5,909 nt of DNA from an uncultured Faecalibacterium sp. (GTDB lineage Bacteria; Bacillota; Clostridia; Oscillospirales; Ruminococcaceae), in the NCBI GenBank assembly GCA_934539245.1, contig CAKTCK010000074.1, positions 1 through 5,909 of the forward strand. The letters run 5' to 3'. The notes beneath the pieces were generated by a model. That model searched no databases and was not told where the DNA came from. It was given only the letters and a program-made list of their open reading frames with translations. How positions within the stretch are numbered: the first letter of the stretch is position 1; each line of letters opens with the position of its first letter. Shown here piece after piece: positions 5,431 through 5,909 of this stretch. A program made the translations under genes and the position numbers.

Positions 5431-5909
5431 ATGACCGCACTTTCCCCGCGCCGCAGCTTCAGCGGCACCGCTCTGAAAACCATTGCCTGCATCACCATGC
5501 TGGTGGACCACATCGGCGCGTCCTGCATTGAGGCAGGCATCCTTACGCCCGGGCTGGACGCCGGTATCCTCTCGCAGGACACCCTTTCCGCCTATCCGCT
5601 GTACCGGCTGGACATGGTGCTGCGCTTCACCGGACGGCTGGCCTTTCCCCTGTTCTGCTTTTTGCTGGTGGAGGGCTTTGTGCACACCCACAACGTCAAA
5701 GGCTACCTTGGGCGGCTGGTGCTGTTCGGCCTTCTGAGCGAAGTACCCTTTGACCTTGCGTTCTTCCGCACCCCCTTTGACCCCAGTGCGCAGAACGTTT
5801 ACTGGACGCTGGCGCTGGGCGTGCTGGCTATGGCAGGGCTCAAGCGCTTTGAAAAGGAAAACGGCCTGCCCGGCTGGCAGGGGCTTGTGTGGGCGGGCGG
5901 GTGCGCCGC
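5431..5909 (+). CDS. TraX-family membrane protein, 3' end outside the window
   Basis: The open frame runs from the ATG at 5431 to the window edge without a stop (159 codons seen; the family is usually around 230-250). The ribosome binding site GAGGTG (5419-5424) stands 6 bases upstream. Recognisable TraX features are the first helix with K-T-I-A-C-I-T-M-L-V-D-H-I-G-A (16-30), the block R-F-T-G-R-L-A-F-P-L-F-C-F-L-L-V-E-G-F (65-83) and S-E-V-P-F-D-L-A-F (103-111). Q-N-V-Y-W-T-L-A-L-G (121-130) opens a further helix. These give about four membrane segments in the part seen. The F-plasmid TraX acetylates pilin. Chromosomal Firmicute homologues are not linked to conjugation genes, and their substrate is unknown; acetylation of a surface molecule is the usual guess. 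No conjugation gene is present here. I see no clear promoter; TATAGT at 5385-5390 lacks a matching -35. Confidence 0.88.
   Translation, partial: MTALSPRRSFSGTALKTIACITMLVDHIGASCIEAGILTPGLDAGILSQDTLSAYPLYRLDMVLRFTGRLAFPLFCFLLVEGFVHTHNVKGYLGRLVLFGLLSEVPFDLAFFRTPFDPSAQNVYWTLALGVLAMAGLKRFEKENGLPGWQGLVWAGGCA

Noticed and set aside
1..5909. CRISPR arrays, tRNA genes, insertion sequences, toxin-antitoxin or defence operon
   Set aside because: Reading both strands showed no regularly spaced repeats, no cloverleaf tRNA, no transposase and no recognisable defence or toxin proteins.

Overview
The window looks like a piece of chromosome from a moderately GC-rich gut Firmicute. Strong Shine-Dalgarno sequences, GC-ending codons, a TnpX-type large serine recombinase and a Firmicute-type TraX homologue all point to the Oscillospiraceae/Ruminococcaceae, and Faecalibacterium or a close relative is my best guess. 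That placement comes from general impression, not from a database search.

Layout from left to right. Positions 1-199 hold a long imperfect hairpin (32-79), a weak promoter and the leader of a recombinase gene. A complete large serine recombinase (215-1741, +) follows, and its last codons overlap a strong intrinsic terminator. After an extended -10 promoter comes a 63-residue single-pass membrane protein (1837-2028, +), and 61 bases later a PPC/DUF296-domain protein (2090-2509, +); these two probably form a small operon. A perfect 13-bp hairpin (2527-2559) fills the gap to a convergent gene and can terminate transcription from both sides. That gene (4138-2564, -) encodes an exported lipase-like alpha/beta hydrolase with a Tat-type signal. 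Further right lie a LysR-family regulator (5183-4299, -) with its own terminator and a near-consensus promoter, and the first 159 codons of a divergent TraX-family membrane protein (5431 to the window end, +).

The recombinase is the only mobile-element gene visible. Any element it moves must lie mainly to the left of the window, or it is a solitary or remnant gene, because the genes to its right look like ordinary chromosomal genes. The LysR regulator sits between the hydrolase and the TraX gene and shares a 241-base divergent intergenic region with the latter. That region contains a 15-bp inverted repeat about 61 bases upstream of the inferred LysR start of transcription, where LysR-type regulators often bind. 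A regulator-target link to TraX or the hydrolase is therefore reasonable but unproven.

I found no CRISPR array, tRNA, rRNA, insertion sequence or clearly new multi-gene system. The most unusual points are the terminator embedded in the recombinase coding sequence, the hairpin at the very 5' end of the hydrolase transcript (which is also a terminator on the opposite strand), and the hydrolase's large insert between its probable catalytic aspartate and histidine.
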